From Variovorax paradoxus EPS (GTDB lineage Bacteria > Pseudomonadota > Gammaproteobacteria > Burkholderiales > Burkholderiaceae_C): 64,000 nt of DNA. Under the pieces are notes generated by a model. The model saw only the letters and a list, made by a program, of their open reading frames with translations, had not been told where the DNA came from and searched no databases. Of this stretch, positions 48,115-57,952 are shown piece after piece. The position numbers and the translations under genes are program-made. The stretch spans positions 1,922,001 through 1,986,000 of the forward strand of contig NC_014931.1 of assembly GCF_000184745.1 (NCBI RefSeq), in the 5' to 3' direction. Each line of letters opens with the position of its first letter. The first letter of the stretch is position 1.

Positions 48115-49008
48115 TCAGCTGTCCTGCTGCGCCGAGGCGTCGGAGCTCGAATTCGGCTTCCATCGCGCGCGCGCCTTGCTGGCGGAGGCGATGGATTGCT
48201 CCAGCCCCTGAAGGTCGCCGGCGGTCATCAGCGCTTCGAGATCATCGAGCGCCTGGCGGACGGCCCGCGACTGTTGGAGCACTTGCTCGCGATTGGCCAG
48301 CAGCACATCGCGCCACATGACCGGATCACTGGCGGCGATGCGCGAGAAGTCGCGAAAGCCCGGCCCGGCGAGGTCCAGGAAGCGGTCGCCATCGGGCTGC
48401 GCGGTCAGCGCGTTGATGTACGCGAAGGCCAGAAGGTGTGGCAGATGGCTCACGGCGGCGAAGGCGGCGTCGTGCGCTTCATGCGTCATCGTGACGACGT
48501 TGGCACCGATGCCGCTCCAGACCTGCGAGGCGCGCTGCACGTTCGAGCGCAGCGTCGTTTTCACTGGCGTCAGCACGACCTGGCGGCCAGTAAAGAGCGA
48601 AGCTTCGGCATGCTCGATGCCTGAGACTTCCTTGCCGGCGATCGGATGCGCCGGAACGAAGTTCGCGAACTGCTTCTGCAGGCCGTTGCGGGCGGCTTCG
48701 ATCACGTCGCCTTTGGTGGAGCCGACGTCCATCACCAGCGTCTCGTTCGAGATGCCATGGCGAATCGCCTTGAACATTGCTTCCGAGGCGGCCACCGGCA
48801 CGGCCAGCAGGACGAGATCGGCGCCCGACACCGCCAAGAGCGCGGAGGGCGCCGCCACATCGATCACGCCGAGTTGGCGTGCCCGTTCGGTGGTGGAGGG
48901 CGACTTGCTGTAGCCGACCACGCGTTTCACCAGCTTCGCGCGCTTGAGCGCGAGCGCAAAGGAGCCGCCCATGAGGCCGCAGCCGATCAATCCAAGTTGC
49001 TCGAACAT
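48115..49008 (-). CDS. tyrA: Prephenate dehydrogenase
   Basis: NAD-dependent enzyme of 297 residues for tyrosine synthesis from prephenate (possibly also arogenate). Rossmann motif [17 protein letters not shown] at the N-terminus, catalytic His region [18 protein letters not shown], and C-terminal helical dimerisation domain ([37 protein letters not shown]). It is monofunctional, without chorismate mutase or ACT domains. It lies 14 bp after pheA in the aromatic operon. Confidence 0.92.
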   Translation of the reverse strand: MFEQLGLIGCGLMGGSFALALKRAKLVKRVVGYSKSPSTTERARQLGVIDVAAPSALLAVSGADLVLLAVPVAASEAMFKAIRHGISNETLVMDVGSTKGDVIEAARNGLQKQFANFVPAHPIAGKEVSGIEHAEASLFTGRQVVLTPVKTTLRSNVQRASQVWSGIGANVVTMTHEAHDAAFAAVSHLPHLLAFAYINALTAQPDGDRFLDLAGPGFRDFSRIAASDPVMWRDVLLANREQVLQQSRAVRQALDDLEALMTAGDLQGLEQSIASASKARARWKPNSSSDASAQQDS

Positions 49009-49022
49009 CGTGTCTGTCCGGC

Positions 49023-50144
49023 TCAGGCTTTGACGGGGTAGGCGCCAAGCACCTTGTAGAACGCGCAGAGTCCGCGCAGCTCGGCCAGCGCCGCGGCCAC
49101 GTTGGGCTGCGAGGGATGGCCGTCCAGGTCGATGTAGAAGTAGTACTCCCACTGGCCGGTGCGCGCGGGACGCGACTCGAAGCGCGTCATCGACACGTTG
49201 TTGGCCTTGAGCGGCACCAGCAGGTCGTGCACCGCGCCGGGCTGGTTCGGCACCGAGACGATCAGGCTCGTGCAGTCCTTGCCCGATGCCGGTGGCATGG
49301 CCAGCGTCTGCGGCAGGCAAATCACCGAGAAGCGGGTGCGGTTGTACGAATCGTCCTGGATGGCATGCGCCACGATGTGCAGGCCGAAGCGCGTGGCGGC
49401 GCGTTCGCCGGCGAGCCCGGCCCAAGCCGGATTGGAAGCCGCGAGGCGTGCGCCTTCGGCATTGCTCGAGACGGCGCGGCGTTCGGCATTGGGCAGGTGC
49501 TTGGACAGCCAGGTCTGGCATTGAGCAAGCGCCTGGGGATGGGCCAGCACGGCCTCGATGCCTTCGAGCGAGTTCTCGCTGCGCAGCAGATGGTGGCGCA
49601 CCAGCAGGCTGACTTCGCCGACCACATGGGTGGGCGAATGCAGGAACAGGTCGAGCGAGCGGGTGACCACGCCTTCGGTCGAGTTCTCGACGCCGACCAC
49701 ACCGTATTGGGCGCTGCCCGCGGCGGTGGCGTGGAACACCTCGTCGAAGCTGGCGCAATAGATCAGGTCGGCGGCGCCGCCGAAGTATTCGATGGCGGCC
49801 TGTTCGCAGAAGGTGCCTTCAGGTCCCAGCACGGCCACGCGCTGCGGCGATTCGAGCGCCAGGCAGGCCGACATGATTTCGCGCCAGATGGCGGCCACAT
49901 GGAGGTCCTTGAGCGGGCCGCCATTGCTTTTCTGCATCTTGTCGATGACGGCGGCGACGCGGTCGGGGCGAAAGAACGGCGTGCCTTCGCGTTTCTTGAC
50001 CTCACCGACCAGTTCGGCCACGTGGGCCCGCTCGTTGAGCAGGCTCAGCAGGCGTTGATCGAGCGAGTCGATCTGCACGCGCAGATCGGCAAGGCTTTCG
50101 GAGTTGTAGTTGGAGGAGGGCGGTGTGGGTGCGGAGGCGGTCAT
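49023..50144 (-). CDS. pheA: Bifunctional chorismate mutase / prephenate dehydratase
   Basis: P-protein of 373 residues for phenylalanine synthesis. Residues about 15-105 are an AroQ chorismate mutase (LADLRVQIDSLDQRLLSLLNERAHVAELVGEVK). About 112-290 is prephenate dehydratase (VAVLGPEGTFCEQAA, GVVGVENSTEGVVTRSLDLF, and the catalytic-site NRTRFSVI). About 300-373 is the ACT domain for Phe feedback (SLIVSVPNQPGAVHDLLVPLKANNVSMTRFESRP; the GAL and ESRP motifs appear as GAV and ESRP). Confidence 0.94.
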   Translation of the reverse strand: MTASAPTPPSSNYNSESLADLRVQIDSLDQRLLSLLNERAHVAELVGEVKKREGTPFFRPDRVAAVIDKMQKSNGGPLKDLHVAAIWREIMSACLALESPQRVAVLGPEGTFCEQAAIEYFGGAADLIYCASFDEVFHATAAGSAQYGVVGVENSTEGVVTRSLDLFLHSPTHVVGEVSLLVRHHLLRSENSLEGIEAVLAHPQALAQCQTWLSKHLPNAERRAVSSNAEGARLAASNPAWAGLAGERAATRFGLHIVAHAIQDDSYNRTRFSVICLPQTLAMPPASGKDCTSLIVSVPNQPGAVHDLLVPLKANNVSMTRFESRPARTGQWEYYFYIDLDGHPSQPNVAAALAELRGLCAFYKVLGAYPVKA

Positions 50145-50169
50145 CGGTGCGAGCAGCTAGGGCATGCGC

Positions 50170-51300
50170 CTAGGCATGCGATCGCGCGAATTCTCGCATG
50201 TAGCCCACGAGGGCCTGCACCCCTGCCAGCGGCATGGCGTTGTAGATGCTGGCGCGCATGCCGCCGACCGACTTGTGGCCCTTGAGCTGCAACAGCCCGG
50301 CTTCGCGAGCGCCGGCCAGAAAGGCTTCGTTCCGGCTTTCGTCGGCCAGGAAGAACGGCACGTTCATGCGCGAGCGGCAGCTTGCATCGATGCGGTTGGC
50401 GTAGAAGTCGGAATCGTCGATGAAGTCGTACAGCAGCCTCGCCTTCTCGATGTTGCGCTGCTCCATCGCGGCCACGCCGGTGAGCGAACCTTCGGTCTGC
50501 TGCAGCAGCCACTGGAACGTGAGCCCCGCCATGTAGATGCCCCAGGTCGGCGGGGTGTTGTACATGGAGTTGTTGTCGGCCACGGTCTTGTAGTTGAAGG
50601 CGCTCGGGCAGATCTCGAGGGCGTGACCCAGGAGGTCGTCGCGCACGATGACGATCGTGAGGCCCGCCGGGCCCAGGTTCTTCTGCGCGCCGCCGAAGGC
50701 GAGGCCCACACGGCTCCAGTCGACGCTGCGCGAAGCCACGTGCGACGAAAAATCGATGATGAGAGGCGCATCGCTGCCGAGTGCGGCGAGGTCAGGCAAC
50801 TGCTGGAATTCGATGCCATTGATCGTCTCGTTGGTGCACAGGTGCACGTACGAGGCATCCTTGGCGAGCTGCCAGGTCGAGGGATCGGGCAGCTTCGTGT
50901 GCTGGTCGTCGGCGTTGCTTGCAGCCACGCGCGCCGTGCAATAGCGCTGCGCTTCCTTGTGCGACTTGATGCTCCAGCTGCCGGTGATGACGAAATCGGC
51001 GGTTTTGCCGCGCGACAGGTTCATCGGCACTATGGCGTTTTCGCCAAGGCCGCCACCCTGCATGAACAGGATGTGGAAGTGGGAGGGAATAGCCAGCAGC
51101 GTGCGGATGTCGGCTTCGGCCTGCGTGCAGATCGCGCCGAATTCCTTGCCGCGATGGCTCATTTCCATCACGCTCATGCCGCTGCCGTTCCAGTCGAGCA
51201 TTTCGGCGGCGGCGCGCTGCAGCACCGCCTCCGGCATGGCAGCCGGACCGGCCGAGAAGTTGTAGGGGCGCTTGCCGGCCGGCGTCTGCTGCTGAGTCAC
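50170..51300 (-). CDS. serC: Phosphoserine aminotransferase
   Basis: PLP enzyme of 376 residues for serine and pyridoxal phosphate synthesis. N-terminus [41 protein letters not shown]; Schiff-base lysine in [20 protein letters not shown]-terminal [25 protein letters not shown]. It heads the serC-pheA-tyrA-aroA/cmk run, an arrangement known as a mixed-function supraoperon. The next upstream gene is a DUF2059 protein 6 bp away. Confidence 0.95.
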   Translation of the reverse strand: MTQQQTPAGKRPYNFSAGPAAMPEAVLQRAAAEMLDWNGSGMSVMEMSHRGKEFGAICTQAEADIRTLLAIPSHFHILFMQGGGLGENAIVPMNLSRGKTADFVITGSWSIKSHKEAQRYCTARVAASNADDQHTKLPDPSTWQLAKDASYVHLCTNETINGIEFQQLPDLAALGSDAPLIIDFSSHVASRSVDWSRVGLAFGGAQKNLGPAGLTIVIVRDDLLGHALEICPSAFNYKTVADNNSMYNTPPTWGIYMAGLTFQWLLQQTEGSLTGVAAMEQRNIEKARLLYDFIDDSDFYANRIDASCRSRMNVPFFLADESRNEAFLAGAREAGLLQLKGHKSVGGMRASIYNAMPLAGVQALVGYMREFARSHA

Positions 51301-51306
51301 GTTGAT

Positions 51307-51897
51307 TTACTTCTTGGTGGAGGCCTTGGCTGGTGCCTTGGCGGGTGCGGAACCCTGGGCCGGGGCATCGGTCGGAGCGCCGAGTGCCTTGGCAACGTTG
51401 GTGTCGAGCGCGCGCATCTTGGGTTCGATCGAGGCGCGGGTTTCGGCCACCAGCTTTTCCGTCAATGCGGTCTGCATCTTCGGATTCAGGTCCTGATACT
51501 TCTTGCTGAGCGGGGAGTTGATCCAGGCCAGCAGTTGCTTGAGCTCGTCTTCGCTGAAGTTCTGCTCGAGCAGCGGGGTCAGGGCGCCCGGTGCCAGTTG
51601 CACGGCCTTGTCGCGCACGAGGGGGTAGGCGTCGTCGAAGTACTTCTTCAGCTCGGCGTCGGCAGCCTTGGCGGCCGATTCGCGCTTGGCCTCAGGCACT
51701 TGCGTCTGCAGGTATTGCGAACCGGCTTGCGCGATCGGGGCACTCGACTGCTCGACCAGGCCGCGCGCCAGCGACTCGATGCCGGGGCGCTGGATGTCGA
51801 TGAACTGCTTGATCAGCGTGGCCTTGTCCTGGGCCATGGCGGCCATCGAGCTGCTGGCCAAAGCTACCGTCAGAAGTGCGAGTTTGATTTTTTTCAC
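51307..51897 (-). CDS. DUF2059-family secreted protein
   Basis: Predicted periplasmic protein of 196 residues. Signal peptide [22 protein letters not shown], then a helical DUF2059 domain ([33 protein letters not shown], the domain's signature region) and an Ala/Pro/Lys-rich tail ([19 protein letters not shown]). The function is unknown. Its ATG overlaps the gyrA stop (ATGA), so it is translated from the gyrA message, and it lies 6 bp before serC. Confidence 0.85.
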   Translation of the reverse strand: MKKIKLALLTVALASSSMAAMAQDKATLIKQFIDIQRPGIESLARGLVEQSSAPIAQAGSQYLQTQVPEAKRESAAKAADAELKKYFDDAYPLVRDKAVQLAPGALTPLLEQNFSEDELKQLLAWINSPLSKKYQDLNPKMQTALTEKLVAETRASIEPKMRALDTNVAKALGAPTDAPAQGSAPAKAPAKASTKK

Positions 51898-54539
51898 TGA
51901 GGATTCTCCGTTGAAGATGAGGAAGTATCGTCCGCGTCCGGCTCGCTTTCGCCGTTCGCGTCGTTCTCGACGATACGTTGTAGCCCGCTGAGTTTGGCGC
52001 CTTCGTCAAGCCCGATCAGCGTGACGCCTTGCGTCGCGCGACCCAGTTCACGAATTTCGGCAACCCGGGTGCGCACAAGCACGCCCTTGTCGGTGATGAG
52101 CATGATCTCATCGTCCGCATGCACGAGGGTGGCGGCAACGACCTTGCCGTTGCGCTCACTCTGTTGAATCGCGATCATGCCTTTGGTTCCGCGGCCGTGA
52201 CGCGTGTATTCCGTAATGCTTGTTCGCTTTCCGTAACCATTTTCCGTGGCGGTGAGCACGCTCTGCTGCTCGTCTTCGGCCACCAGCATGGCGATCACAC
52301 CCTGGCCCGGGTCGAGCGACATGCCGCGCACGCCGCGCGCATTGCGGCCCAGCGGGCGGACGTCGTCTTCGGCGAAGCGCACGGCCTTGCCGCCGTCGCT
52401 GAAGAGCATCACGTCATGCTTGCCGTCGGTGAGGGCGGCGCCGATCAGATAGTCGCCGTCGTCCAGGTTCACGGCAATGATGCCGCCCTTGCGCGGGTTG
52501 TTGAACTCGTCGAGCGCGGTCTTCTTGACGGTGCCCATCGAGGTCGACATGAACACGTACTGGTCAGCCGGGAAGTTGCGCTTCTCGCCGGTCAGGGCGA
52601 GCGCGACGTTGATCTTCTCGCCCTCTTGCAGCGGGAACATGTTGACGATCGGCCGGCCGCGCGAGCCGCGCGAACCCGCCGGCACTTCCCACACCTTGAG
52701 CCAGTAGAGCCGGCCGCGGTTGGAGAAGCACAGGATGTAGTCGTGCGTGTTGGCAATGAAGAGCTGGTCGATCCAGTCGTCTTCCTTCGTGGCGGTGGCC
52801 TGCTTGCCGCGGCCGCCGCGCTTCTGCGCACGGTATTCGCCCAGCGGCTGGCTCTTGATGTAGCCGCTGTGCGAGAGCGTGACCACCATGTCGGTCGGGG
52901 TGATCAGGTCTTCGGTCGAGAGGTCGAACGCGCTGTGCTCGACCAGGCTGCGGCGTGCGCCGAGCTTGCTCTGGCCGAACTCCTGCTTGATGGTGCCCAG
53001 CTCGTCGCCGATGATGACCGACACGCGCTCGGGCTTGGCAAGGATGTCGAGCAGGTCGTCGATCTCTGCCATCACATCCTTGTACTCGGCGACGATCTTG
53101 TCTTGCTCGAGGCCGGTCAGGCGTTGCAGGCGCATCTGCAGGATTTCTTGCGCTTGCGTTTCCGAGAGGCGGTAGAGGCCATCCGAGCCCATGCCGAATT
53201 CGCGCTCGAGGCCTTCGGGGCGGTAGTCGTCGGCGTTGATCACGCCACCATCGGCGCGCGAACGCGTGAGCATTTCGCGCACCAGCTTGCTGTCCCAACT
53301 GCGGGTCATCAGCTCTGCCTTGGCGACGGGCGGCGTCGGCGATTCGCGGATGATGCGAATGAACTCGTCGATGTTGGCCAGCGCCACCGCCAGGCCTTCG
53401 AGCACATGGCCGCGTTCGCGGGCCTTGCGCAGCGTGAAGACGGTGCGGCGCGTGACCACTTCGCGACGGTGCTGCAGGAAGACCTCGATCAGGTCCTTCA
53501 GGTTGCACAGCTTGGGCTGGCCGTTGACCAGCGCCACCATGTTGATGCCGAAGGTGTCCTGCAGCTGCGTCTGCTTGTAGAGGTTGTTGAGCACGACCTC
53601 GGGCACTTCGCCGCGCTTGAGCTCGATCACCAGGCGCATGCCCGACTTGTCGGACTCGTCCTGGATGTGGCTGATGCCTTCGATCTTCTTCTCGTGCACC
53701 AGCTCGGCCATGCGCTCCTGCAGCGTCTTCTTGTTGACCTGGTAGGGGAGCTCATCGACGATGATCGCCTGGCGCTGGCCGCGGTCGATGTCCTCGAAGT
53801 GGCACTTGGCGCGCATCACGACCTTGCCGCGACCGGTGCGGTAGCCGTCCTTCACACCATTGATGCCGTAGATGATGCCGGCGGTGGGGAAGTCGGGCGC
53901 AGGCACGATTTCCATCAGCTCGTCGATGGTCGCTTGCGGATTGCGCAGCAGGTGGAGGCAGGCGTCCACCACTTCATTCAGATTGTGCGGCGGGATATTG
54001 GTGGCCATGCCGACCGCAATACCGCCGGAGCCATTGACCAGTAAATTCGGCAACTGGCTCGGCAAAACTTTCGGCTCTTTTTCGGAGCCGTCGTAATTGT
54101 CCTGAAAGTCGACGGTTTCCTTGTCGATATCGGCCAGCATTTCATGCGCAATTTTGGCCAGCCGGATTTCCGTATAACGCATTGCGGCTGCGTTGTCTCC
54201 ATCGACCGACCCGAAGTTGCCCTGGCCATCGACCAGCATGTGGCGCATCGAGAAGTCCTGCGCCAATCGCACGATGGTGTCGTAGACCGATTGATCGCCG
54301 TGCGGATGGTATTTACCGATCACGTCACCGACGATACGGGCCGACTTTTTGTACGGCCTGTTCCAGTCGTTGTTGAGCTCATGCATGGCGAAGAGCACGC
54401 GCCGGTGCACGGGCTTGAGGCCGTCGCGTGCATCGGGGAGCGCCCGGCCCACGATCACGCTCATTGCGTAATCGAGATAGCTGCTGCGCATTTCCTCTTC
54501 GAGACTGATGGGCAGGGTTTCTTTGGCGAAGGATGTCAT
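51894..54539 (-). CDS. gyrA: DNA gyrase subunit A
   Basis: Type II topoisomerase subunit of 881 residues that introduces negative supercoils with GyrB. Numbering runs exactly with E. coli through the breakage-reunion domain: catalytic Tyr122 in [11 protein letters not shown]. The quinolone-resistance region reads [13 protein letters not shown], so position 83 is Gln instead of Ser and 84 is Ser instead of Ala, while Asp87 is kept. The GyrA box that wraps DNA appears as QKRGGRGK. The C-terminal beta-pinwheel ends in an acidic tail. It heads the leftward supraoperon and is divergent from the OmpA-family gene. Confidence 0.96.
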   Translation of the reverse strand: MTSFAKETLPISLEEEMRSSYLDYAMSVIVGRALPDARDGLKPVHRRVLFAMHELNNDWNRPYKKSARIVGDVIGKYHPHGDQSVYDTIVRLAQDFSMRHMLVDGQGNFGSVDGDNAAAMRYTEIRLAKIAHEMLADIDKETVDFQDNYDGSEKEPKVLPSQLPNLLVNGSGGIAVGMATNIPPHNLNEVVDACLHLLRNPQATIDELMEIVPAPDFPTAGIIYGINGVKDGYRTGRGKVVMRAKCHFEDIDRGQRQAIIVDELPYQVNKKTLQERMAELVHEKKIEGISHIQDESDKSGMRLVIELKRGEVPEVVLNNLYKQTQLQDTFGINMVALVNGQPKLCNLKDLIEVFLQHRREVVTRRTVFTLRKARERGHVLEGLAVALANIDEFIRIIRESPTPPVAKAELMTRSWDSKLVREMLTRSRADGGVINADDYRPEGLEREFGMGSDGLYRLSETQAQEILQMRLQRLTGLEQDKIVAEYKDVMAEIDDLLDILAKPERVSVIIGDELGTIKQEFGQSKLGARRSLVEHSAFDLSTEDLITPTDMVVTLSHSGYIKSQPLGEYRAQKRGGRGKQATATKEDDWIDQLFIANTHDYILCFSNRGRLYWLKVWEVPAGSRGSRGRPIVNMFPLQEGEKINVALALTGEKRNFPADQYVFMSTSMGTVKKTALDEFNNPRKGGIIAVNLDDGDYLIGAALTDGKHDVMLFSDGGKAVRFAEDDVRPLGRNARGVRGMSLDPGQGVIAMLVAEDEQQSVLTATENGYGKRTSITEYTRHGRGTKGMIAIQQSERNGKVVAATLVHADDEIMLITDKGVLVRTRVAEIRELGRATQGVTLIGLDEGAKLSGLQRIVENDANGESEPDADDTSSSSTENPQ

Positions 54540-54726
54540 TGAGCGAGAGGCTGGCGGCAGGAAGGCGAAATTTTACGCTGTGAGGGGTGTCGCTCCGCCG
54601 CAACACAAGCCGGCTATTCCGCCTCCGTCCTACGCTTCGGGGGCGTCCGGCGGCCTGTTTGCCAAAGACCCTATGGCACAATCGTCTCAACGTTTTGGGT
54701 GGTGGTCACTTAAAGCGTCCTTGATT

Positions 54727-54748
54727 CGCAGCGCGGCTGCGGCTTTTT
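54727..54748 (+). promoter_or_regulatory. Terminator-like hairpin in the ompA leader
   Basis: CGCAGC-GCG-GCTGCG followed by GCTTTTT, directly upstream of the AGAGGAG ribosome binding site of the OmpA-family gene. The 6-bp stem plus T-run looks like a short intrinsic terminator or a 5-prime stabilising hairpin of a long-lived outer-membrane-protein mRNA. The rest of the 225-bp gap to gyrA shows no gene. Confidence 0.4.
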
Positions 54749-54764
54749 CCCCAAGAGGAGAACC

Positions 54765-55415
54765 ATGAAGAAACTGAATAAAGTGGCGATGATGTTTGCA
54801 GTCGCTGCGCTCGCCACTGCCGCCGGCGCGCAGACCCGTGTCACCGCTGCGAACGGCGGTCCTACGATCGACAACTGGCAAAACGGCACCGGCGAGCTGG
54901 TCTGGAAGAACGGCACGAACGAACTGTGCTGGCGTGATGCCAACTGGACGCCGGCTACCGCCGCCGCCGGTTGCGACGGCGCTTTGGTTCCCGCAGTCGC
55001 TGCGCCTGCAGCACCTGGCGCAGCTCCCGTTGCTCCTGGCGCACCGCCGGCCGTCGCTGCTTCGAAGGTGACCTTCGCTGCCGACGCATTCTTCGACTTC
55101 GACAAGTCGGTTCTGAAGCCTGAAGGTCGCGCCAAGCTGACCGACCTGGTCGAGAAGATCCGTGGCGTCAACCTCGAAGTGATCATCGCTGTGGGCCACA
55201 CCGACTCGATCGGTACGGACGCCTACAACCAGCGTCTGTCGGTGCGTCGCGCCGAAGCCGTCAAGGCCTTCCTGGTCTCGAAGGGCATCGAACGCAACCG
55301 CGTCTACACCGAAGGCAAGGGCGAGAAGCAGCCAGTGGCTGACAACCGCACCAAGGAAGGCCGCGCCAAGAACCGTCGCGTGGAAATCGAAGTGGTCGGC
55401 ACCCGCGCCAACTAA
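54765..55415 (+). CDS. OmpA-family outer-membrane/peptidoglycan-linking protein
   Basis: Abundant-type envelope protein of 216 residues. Signal peptide MKKLNKVAMMFAVAALATAAGA; a short domain with two Cys (VWKNGTNELCWRDANWTPATAAAGCDGA); an Ala/Pro linker about residues 77-100; and an OmpA C-terminal domain (FFDFDKSVLKPEGRAKL, VGHTDSIGTDAYNQRLSVRRAEAVKAFLV, NRRVEIEV) that binds diaminopimelate of peptidoglycan. The N-terminal part is too short for the eight-stranded barrel of E. coli OmpA. A strong AGAGGAG site precedes the ATG and a strong terminator follows the stop. Confidence 0.9.
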   Translation: MKKLNKVAMMFAVAALATAAGAQTRVTAANGGPTIDNWQNGTGELVWKNGTNELCWRDANWTPATAAAGCDGALVPAVAAPAAPGAAPVAPGAPPAVAASKVTFAADAFFDFDKSVLKPEGRAKLTDLVEKIRGVNLEVIIAVGHTDSIGTDAYNQRLSVRRAEAVKAFLVSKGIERNRVYTEGKGEKQPVADNRTKEGRAKNRRVEIEVVGTRAN

Positions 55416-55440
55416 TCAATCGATTCCATCGATGATGAAA

Positions 55441-55464
55441 ACCCCGCCTCGGCGGGGTTTTTTT
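55441..55464 (+). terminator. Rho-independent terminator after the OmpA-family gene
   Basis: ACCCCGCC-TC-GGCGGGGT followed by seven T residues, 25 bp after the stop codon. The stem is perfect and GC-rich. It separates the highly expressed envelope gene from ubiG. Confidence 0.93.
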
Positions 55465-55544
55465 ATGCCTGTCGAATTCCGTTGGCAAGCATTCGACAAG
55501 ATCGCCCGATACAGGTCATCCATTGCCCGCTTCATAATTGCCAT

Positions 55545-56273
55545 ATGACAGAAAACGTGAATGCCGATCCGGCAGAACTCGCCAAGTTTTCAGAACTTGC
55601 GCATCGATGGTGGGATTTGGAGAGCGAATTCCGCCCGCTGCATGAAATCAATCCGTTGCGCCTGGAATGGATTGACGGTATTGCGCCAATTTCTCAGCGC
55701 CGCGTTGTCGATATCGGTTGCGGTGGCGGAATCCTCGCCGATTCGATGGCCCGAAAGGGCGCCGAGGTGCTGGGCATCGATCTGGCGGGCAAAGCGCTCA
55801 AGGTCGCTCAGCTGCACGCGCTCGAAGCCGGTACGCGCGGCGTCAAGTACCGCGAGATCAGCGCCGAAGCACTCGCTGCTGAGCAGCCCGGCAGCTTCGA
55901 TGTCGTCACCTGCATGGAAATGCTGGAGCACGTGCCGAAGCCCGCCTCGGTGATCCAGGCCTGTGCCACGCTGGTCAAGCCCGGTGGGTGGGTCTTCTTC
56001 TCGACCATCAACCGCAATTTAAAGTCCTTCGCGCTGGCGATCGTTGGCGCGGAATACATCCTTGGCATGCTGCCGCGCGGCACCCATGAATATGCGAAGC
56101 TGATTCGCCCCAGCGAGCTTGCGTCCTACTGTCGCGCGGCGGGCCTCGATCTGCGGCACGCCCGCGGCATGGAGCACAACCCGCTGACCCGCCGGTACTG
56201 GCTCAGTGCCGATACCAGCGTCAATTACATGTTTGCTACGCAGAGGCCTCCGCTGCCGGGCGCGCAGCGATGA
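55545..56273 (+). CDS. ubiG: Ubiquinone biosynthesis O-methyltransferase
   Basis: SAM-dependent methyltransferase of 242 residues that performs both O-methylations in ubiquinone synthesis. Motif [17 protein letters not shown], post-motif region [16 protein letters not shown], and [33 protein letters not shown] (motifs II and III), then [30 protein letters not shown], the UbiG membrane-association segment. Start [15 protein letters not shown] by homology. It overlaps gph by 4 bp. Confidence 0.94.
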   Translation: MTENVNADPAELAKFSELAHRWWDLESEFRPLHEINPLRLEWIDGIAPISQRRVVDIGCGGGILADSMARKGAEVLGIDLAGKALKVAQLHALEAGTRGVKYREISAEALAAEQPGSFDVVTCMEMLEHVPKPASVIQACATLVKPGGWVFFSTINRNLKSFALAIVGAEYILGMLPRGTHEYAKLIRPSELASYCRAAGLDLRHARGMEHNPLTRRYWLSADTSVNYMFATQRPPLPGAQR

Positions 56274-56938
56274 AGGGGGCACTCACGCAAGCCGTGCTGT
56301 TCGACCTCGATGGCACGCTGATCGATAGCGCGCCTGACCTGGGTGCTGCCGCCGACAAGATGCGAACGGATCGTGGCCTCGAATCCTATCCTCTCGAACG
56401 CTATCGCCCGCATGCGGGTTCAGGTGCGCGCGGCATGCTCGGCGTGGCATTCGGCATCACGCCTGATGCTCCCGAATTCCCCGAGCTGCGGGAAGAATTC
56501 TTTGTCGCCTATGAGCGTCGCATGTTGCTCAACACGCAGGTGTTCGATGGCATCCAGGCGCTGATCGACGCCATCCAGGCGCGCGGCCTGCTCTGGGGTG
56601 TGGTCACCAACAAGTCGATGCGATTCACGGACCCGTTGACTCGGGCAATGCCGCTCTTCGCCAGCGCTGGCGCCATCGTGAGCGGCGACACCACGCCGTA
56701 TGCCAAGCCGCATCCCGAACCGCTGCACGAAGCGGCGCGCCGATTGGGTGTTCCCTCCGAAGCATGCATCTACGTGGGCGACGACGAGCGCGACATCATC
56801 GCGGGCCGTGCGGCCGGCATGCGGACCGTGGCCGCCACCTATGGCTACATGGGTTCGCGGGCCGATGCCACGCTCTGGGAGGCCGACGTCTCAATCTCTT
56901 TGCCCATGGAGCTCTTGCATTTGCTCGATAGCGCCTAA
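56270..56938 (+). CDS. gph: Phosphoglycolate phosphatase (HAD family)
   Basis: HAD-superfamily hydrolase of 222 residues. Nucleophile Asp in [23 protein letters not shown]; motif II Thr/Ser region VVTNKS; Lys in [16 protein letters not shown]; acidic motif [18 protein letters not shown]. ubiG-gph pairing is conserved in Proteobacteria. It removes 2-phosphoglycolate formed in DNA repair and photorespiration-like reactions. Its TAA stop overlaps the -10 box of the tmRNA gene. Confidence 0.92.
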   Translation: MKGALTQAVLFDLDGTLIDSAPDLGAAADKMRTDRGLESYPLERYRPHAGSGARGMLGVAFGITPDAPEFPELREEFFVAYERRMLLNTQVFDGIQALIDAIQARGLLWGVVTNKSMRFTDPLTRAMPLFASAGAIVSGDTTPYAKPHPEPLHEAARRLGVPSEACIYVGDDERDIIAGRAAGMRTVAATYGYMGSRADATLWEADVSISLPMELLHLLDSA

Positions 56939-56941
56939 AAT
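56915..56941 (+). promoter_or_regulatory. Promoter of the tmRNA gene inside the 3-prime end of gph
   Basis: TAAAAT (56936-56941) is a good -10 box 10 bp before the first base of tmRNA. TTGCAT (56915-56920) is the best -35, at 15-16 bp. The -10 includes the TAA stop of gph, so the two genes share bases. Confidence 0.65.
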
Positions 56942-56950
56942 AGGGCGCTT

Positions 56951-57337
56951 GGGGCTGCACTGGTTTCGACGTGGGTTCGGAGTCGCAGCGGGGCATGTCG
57001 AGCTGAATGCGCTCGTAAAACAGATTCAAACAAACTAACTGCAAACGACGAACGTTTCGCACTCGCTGCTTAATTGCCAGTGAGCTTTGCAACAGCAGGC
57101 CGATGGGCTGGGCAAGGGGGTGACAGAGCAATCTGAATCCTCCCGGCTGCAAAGATAATTACATCGGCTGGCTCCGATCCGGGTACCTTGGGTCGGGGCG
57201 AGAAAATAGGGTGCTGGCGTCCGGTTTAGCGTGTGACTGCGCGACTCCGGAAGCGAGACTCAAATCAGATCACTAAACATGTAGAACTGCGCGATGAAGG
57301 CTTGCGGACGGGGGTTCAAATCCCCCCAGCTCCACCA
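56951..57337 (+). ncRNA. ssrA: Transfer-messenger RNA
   Basis: One-piece tmRNA of about 387 nt. The 5-prime end GGGGCTGCACTGGTTTCGAC pairs through GGGGCTG with CAGCTCC before the encoded CCA at the 3-prime end; the T-arm GGGGGTTCAAATCCCCCC is intact. The tag reading frame at 57041-57070 gives ANDERFALAA followed by TAA, where the first Ala is added by tmRNA-alanine resume codon GCA. This tag is typical of Betaproteobacteria. It rescues stalled ribosomes with SmpB and marks the peptide for ClpXP. Confidence 0.98.
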
Positions 57338-57345
57338 CTCAACAG

Positions 57346-57381
57346 AACGGCAGTCGTTGTCACCAACGACTGCCGTTTTTT
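57346..57381 (+). terminator. Rho-independent terminator of ssrA
   Basis: Perfect 14-bp stem AACGGCAGTCGTTG / CAACGACTGCCGTT with a TCAC loop, continuing into TTTT. It starts 9 bp after the tmRNA 3-prime end and faces the leftward lipoprotein gene, which ends 21 bp beyond, so it can serve both. Confidence 0.95.
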
Positions 57382-57401
57382 CTTGCTTCAGCCTCTGAAG
57401 T

Positions 57402-57614
57402 TCAGTAGCACTGAAACAGCACGCCGGATTCCGCCGGTGCCCTGCCGATCCACTTGGGCGTCAGGCTCTTCGCACTGCAGTAGTCCGCCGCCAGCGTGTA
57501 GCTGGGCGCACGCAGCACGCCTTCGCGAAACGGCACGATCTCGTTCGGGGCCGTGCAACCGGTGATGACGGTGGTGATCAAGGCAAGCGGAAGGAGAGGA
57601 GTGCGCCAATTCAT
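57402..57614 (-). CDS. Small predicted lipoprotein
   Basis: Protein of 70 residues with a lipoprotein signal (MNWRTPLLPLALITTVITGC; lipobox VITGC at 16-20), leaving a 51-residue mature part TAPNEIVPFREGVLRAPSYTLAAD and C-terminal GRAPAESGVLFQCY. I do not recognise the mature domain. It lies 9 bp after the next leftward gene and could be transcribed with it from the LexA-box promoter. The ribosome binding site is weak. Confidence 0.65.
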   Translation of the reverse strand: MNWRTPLLPLALITTVITGCTAPNEIVPFREGVLRAPSYTLAADYCSAKSLTPKWIGRAPAESGVLFQCY

Positions 57615-57623
57615 CGGGGCATT

Positions 57624-57902
57624 CTAAGACGCGAGGTTCGAGCCCGTACCGGACGTGCGTCCAGGATAGAGGTACGTGCAATACGCACCGGACTTGCCGA
57701 AAAGTTGCTGTGCGAGCATCACCGGGTCCTCGCCCTTGTGCTTCTCGTAGAGCACCGGTCCCCAGATGATGAAGCCGTCGATGCTGAGAGTCCTGGGGGC
57801 GGGTTCGATGGCCTTCCAAGCGTGCGCGAACTTCGAGATCCAGGCCAAGGCCTCGGTCAATGCGTGATTGGGAGCGGGAGCCATATCTTCGGTCGTAGAC
57901 AT
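57624..57902 (-). CDS. Hypothetical protein under a LexA box
   Basis: Protein of 92 residues from MSTTEDMAPAP, with AAGGATG upstream; an ATG ten codons earlier overlaps the LexA box and is unlikely. Sequence: ALTEALAWISKFAHAWKAIEPAPRTLSIDGFIIWGPVLYEKHKGEDPVMLAQQLFGKSGAYCTYLYPGRTSG. No signal peptide or known motif is seen; Trp- and Tyr-rich, likely cytosolic. It starts 21 bp from the LexA box and is divergent from another small gene across it, so it is probably DNA-damage-inducible. The function is unknown. Confidence 0.65.
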   Translation of the reverse strand: MSTTEDMAPAPNHALTEALAWISKFAHAWKAIEPAPRTLSIDGFIIWGPVLYEKHKGEDPVMLAQQLFGKSGAYCTYLYPGRTSGTGSNLAS

Positions 57903-57922
57903 TGCGACATCCTTGATGAAAT

Positions 57923-57942
57923 GACTGTACAAATATACAGTA
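57923..57942. promoter_or_regulatory. LexA (SOS) box between divergent small genes
   Basis: Core CTGTACAAATATACAG at 57925-57940; over 20 bp it differs at three positions from the E. coli consensus TACTGTATATATATACAGTA. Rightward, TAAAAT (57941-57946) adjoins the box and is a likely -10, so bound LexA would block RNA polymerase. This is the only such site I found in the window. Confidence 0.85.
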
Positions 57943-57952
57943 AAATCCTCTC

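Noticed and set aside
52029..54044. A 671-codon plus-strand frame opposite gyrA
   Set aside because: gyrA is unmistakable on the minus strand with Tyr122 and GyrA box; the plus frame has no motif and no ribosome binding site.
57280..57337. Separate tRNA gene
   Set aside because: The T-arm and CCA end belong to the tRNA-like domain of tmRNA; no anticodon arm is present.
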